From: Methanosarcinales archaeon
Lineage (GTDB): Archaea; Nanobdellota; Nanobdellia; Woesearchaeales; CG1-02-33-12
DNA: 20,188 bases
NCBI GenBank assembly: GCA_017610505.1
Contig: JAFCBX010000002.1
Span: forward strand, 1 to 20,188
Direction: 5' to 3'
In this document: one piece after another, positions 20,113-20,188 of the stretch
Layout: each line of letters starts with the position of its first letter
Position numbering within the stretch: position 1 is the first letter of the stretch
Made by a program: the position numbers and the translations under genes
The notes under the pieces: generated by a model
Told to the model about the DNA's origin: nothing
Seen by the model: the letters and a program-made list of their open reading frames with translations, nothing else
The model's database searches: none

Positions 20113-20188
20113 TTTGTCCCTCCTTTTCATCAAATATTTGTATTGTGAGCCTTGCTTCCTTCTTCATGCCTACTTTCGGAACTAGTGA
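20090..20188 (-). CDS. 3' end of an unidentified gene (32 codons visible)
   Basis: An open minus frame enters at the window edge and ends at TAA 20090, overlapping the ferredoxin start by 23 nt. The visible peptide includes VPKVGMKKEARLTIQIFDEK and is too short to identify. Another frame ends at TGA 20130-20132, just before the ferredoxin ribosome site, and would give a peptide ending KAHNTNI. The first frame looks more protein-like (alternating K/E with I/L), but the second has the more usual gene spacing, so which is real is undecided. Confidence 0.3.
   Translation of the reverse strand, partial: SLVPKVGMKKEARLTIQIFDEKEGQNGKDKSK
20119..20123 (-). promoter_or_regulatory. Shine-Dalgarno GGAGG setting the ferredoxin start
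   Basis: GGAGG lies 6 nt before ATG 20112. It also lies inside the reading frame if the upstream ATG 20130 were used, which favours 20112. Confidence 0.65.

Overview
The window looks archaeal and most resembles a small-genome DPANN lineage (Woesearchaeota/Pacearchaeota-like); that assignment is inference. The DNA is strongly A+T rich. The genes include an archaeal RPA-type single-strand DNA-binding protein, class III (type IV pilin-like) signal peptides, a FlaI/TadA-type ATPase with split FlaJ/TadB/TadC membrane subunits, a MEMO1-family protein and an archaeal-type adenosylhomocysteinase. Genes at apparent operon heads often have a TATA-like box 25-35 nt before the start codon. Many internal genes instead carry Shine-Dalgarno sequences complementary to the archaeal 16S 3' end (GGAGGTGAT). 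I see no rRNA, tRNA, CRISPR or insertion sequence, and no gene-free stretch longer than about 170 nt.

Layout. All genes but one are on the minus strand, so transcription runs from high to low coordinates. At the right edge (about 19450-20188) are the end of an unidentified gene, a small ferredoxin with a Gly/Arg-rich tail, and a winged-helix regulator. Next (17802-19304) come a small basic protein and adenosylhomocysteinase. One plus-strand gene (17172-17762) encodes a charged soluble protein with three F/K-rich amphipathic segments and diverges from the big cluster.

From 17005 down to 635 lies a 21-gene surface-structure locus. It begins with three class III pilin-like proteins, then a 609-aa and a 314-aa anchored surface protein. 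A winged-helix/coiled-coil protein, the assembly ATPase and two GspF/FlaJ-like membrane proteins follow, then a probable major pilin with its own promoter and poly-T terminator, and a MEMO1-family protein. A long run of small N-terminally anchored proteins follows, including two of only 41 and 53 aa. In total 16 of the 21 proteins have a short basic N-terminus followed by one hydrophobic helix, and many have a K/R-(K/R/N)-(G/A) motif before the helix, as in prepilins. One of them (2385-3404) carries what I read as a degenerate zinc-amidase (Amidase_3-like) domain with two metal histidines replaced. At the left edge is the 5' part of an RPA-like gene with its own promoter.

Working model (inference): the ATPase and two GspF-like proteins form a Tad/archaellum-type inner-membrane motor. 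The major pilin builds a filament, and the many minor pilin-like proteins form its base, tip or an attached cell-surface complex. Tight stop/start overlaps would couple their translation. No prepilin peptidase is encoded in the window, so it must lie elsewhere if processing occurs.
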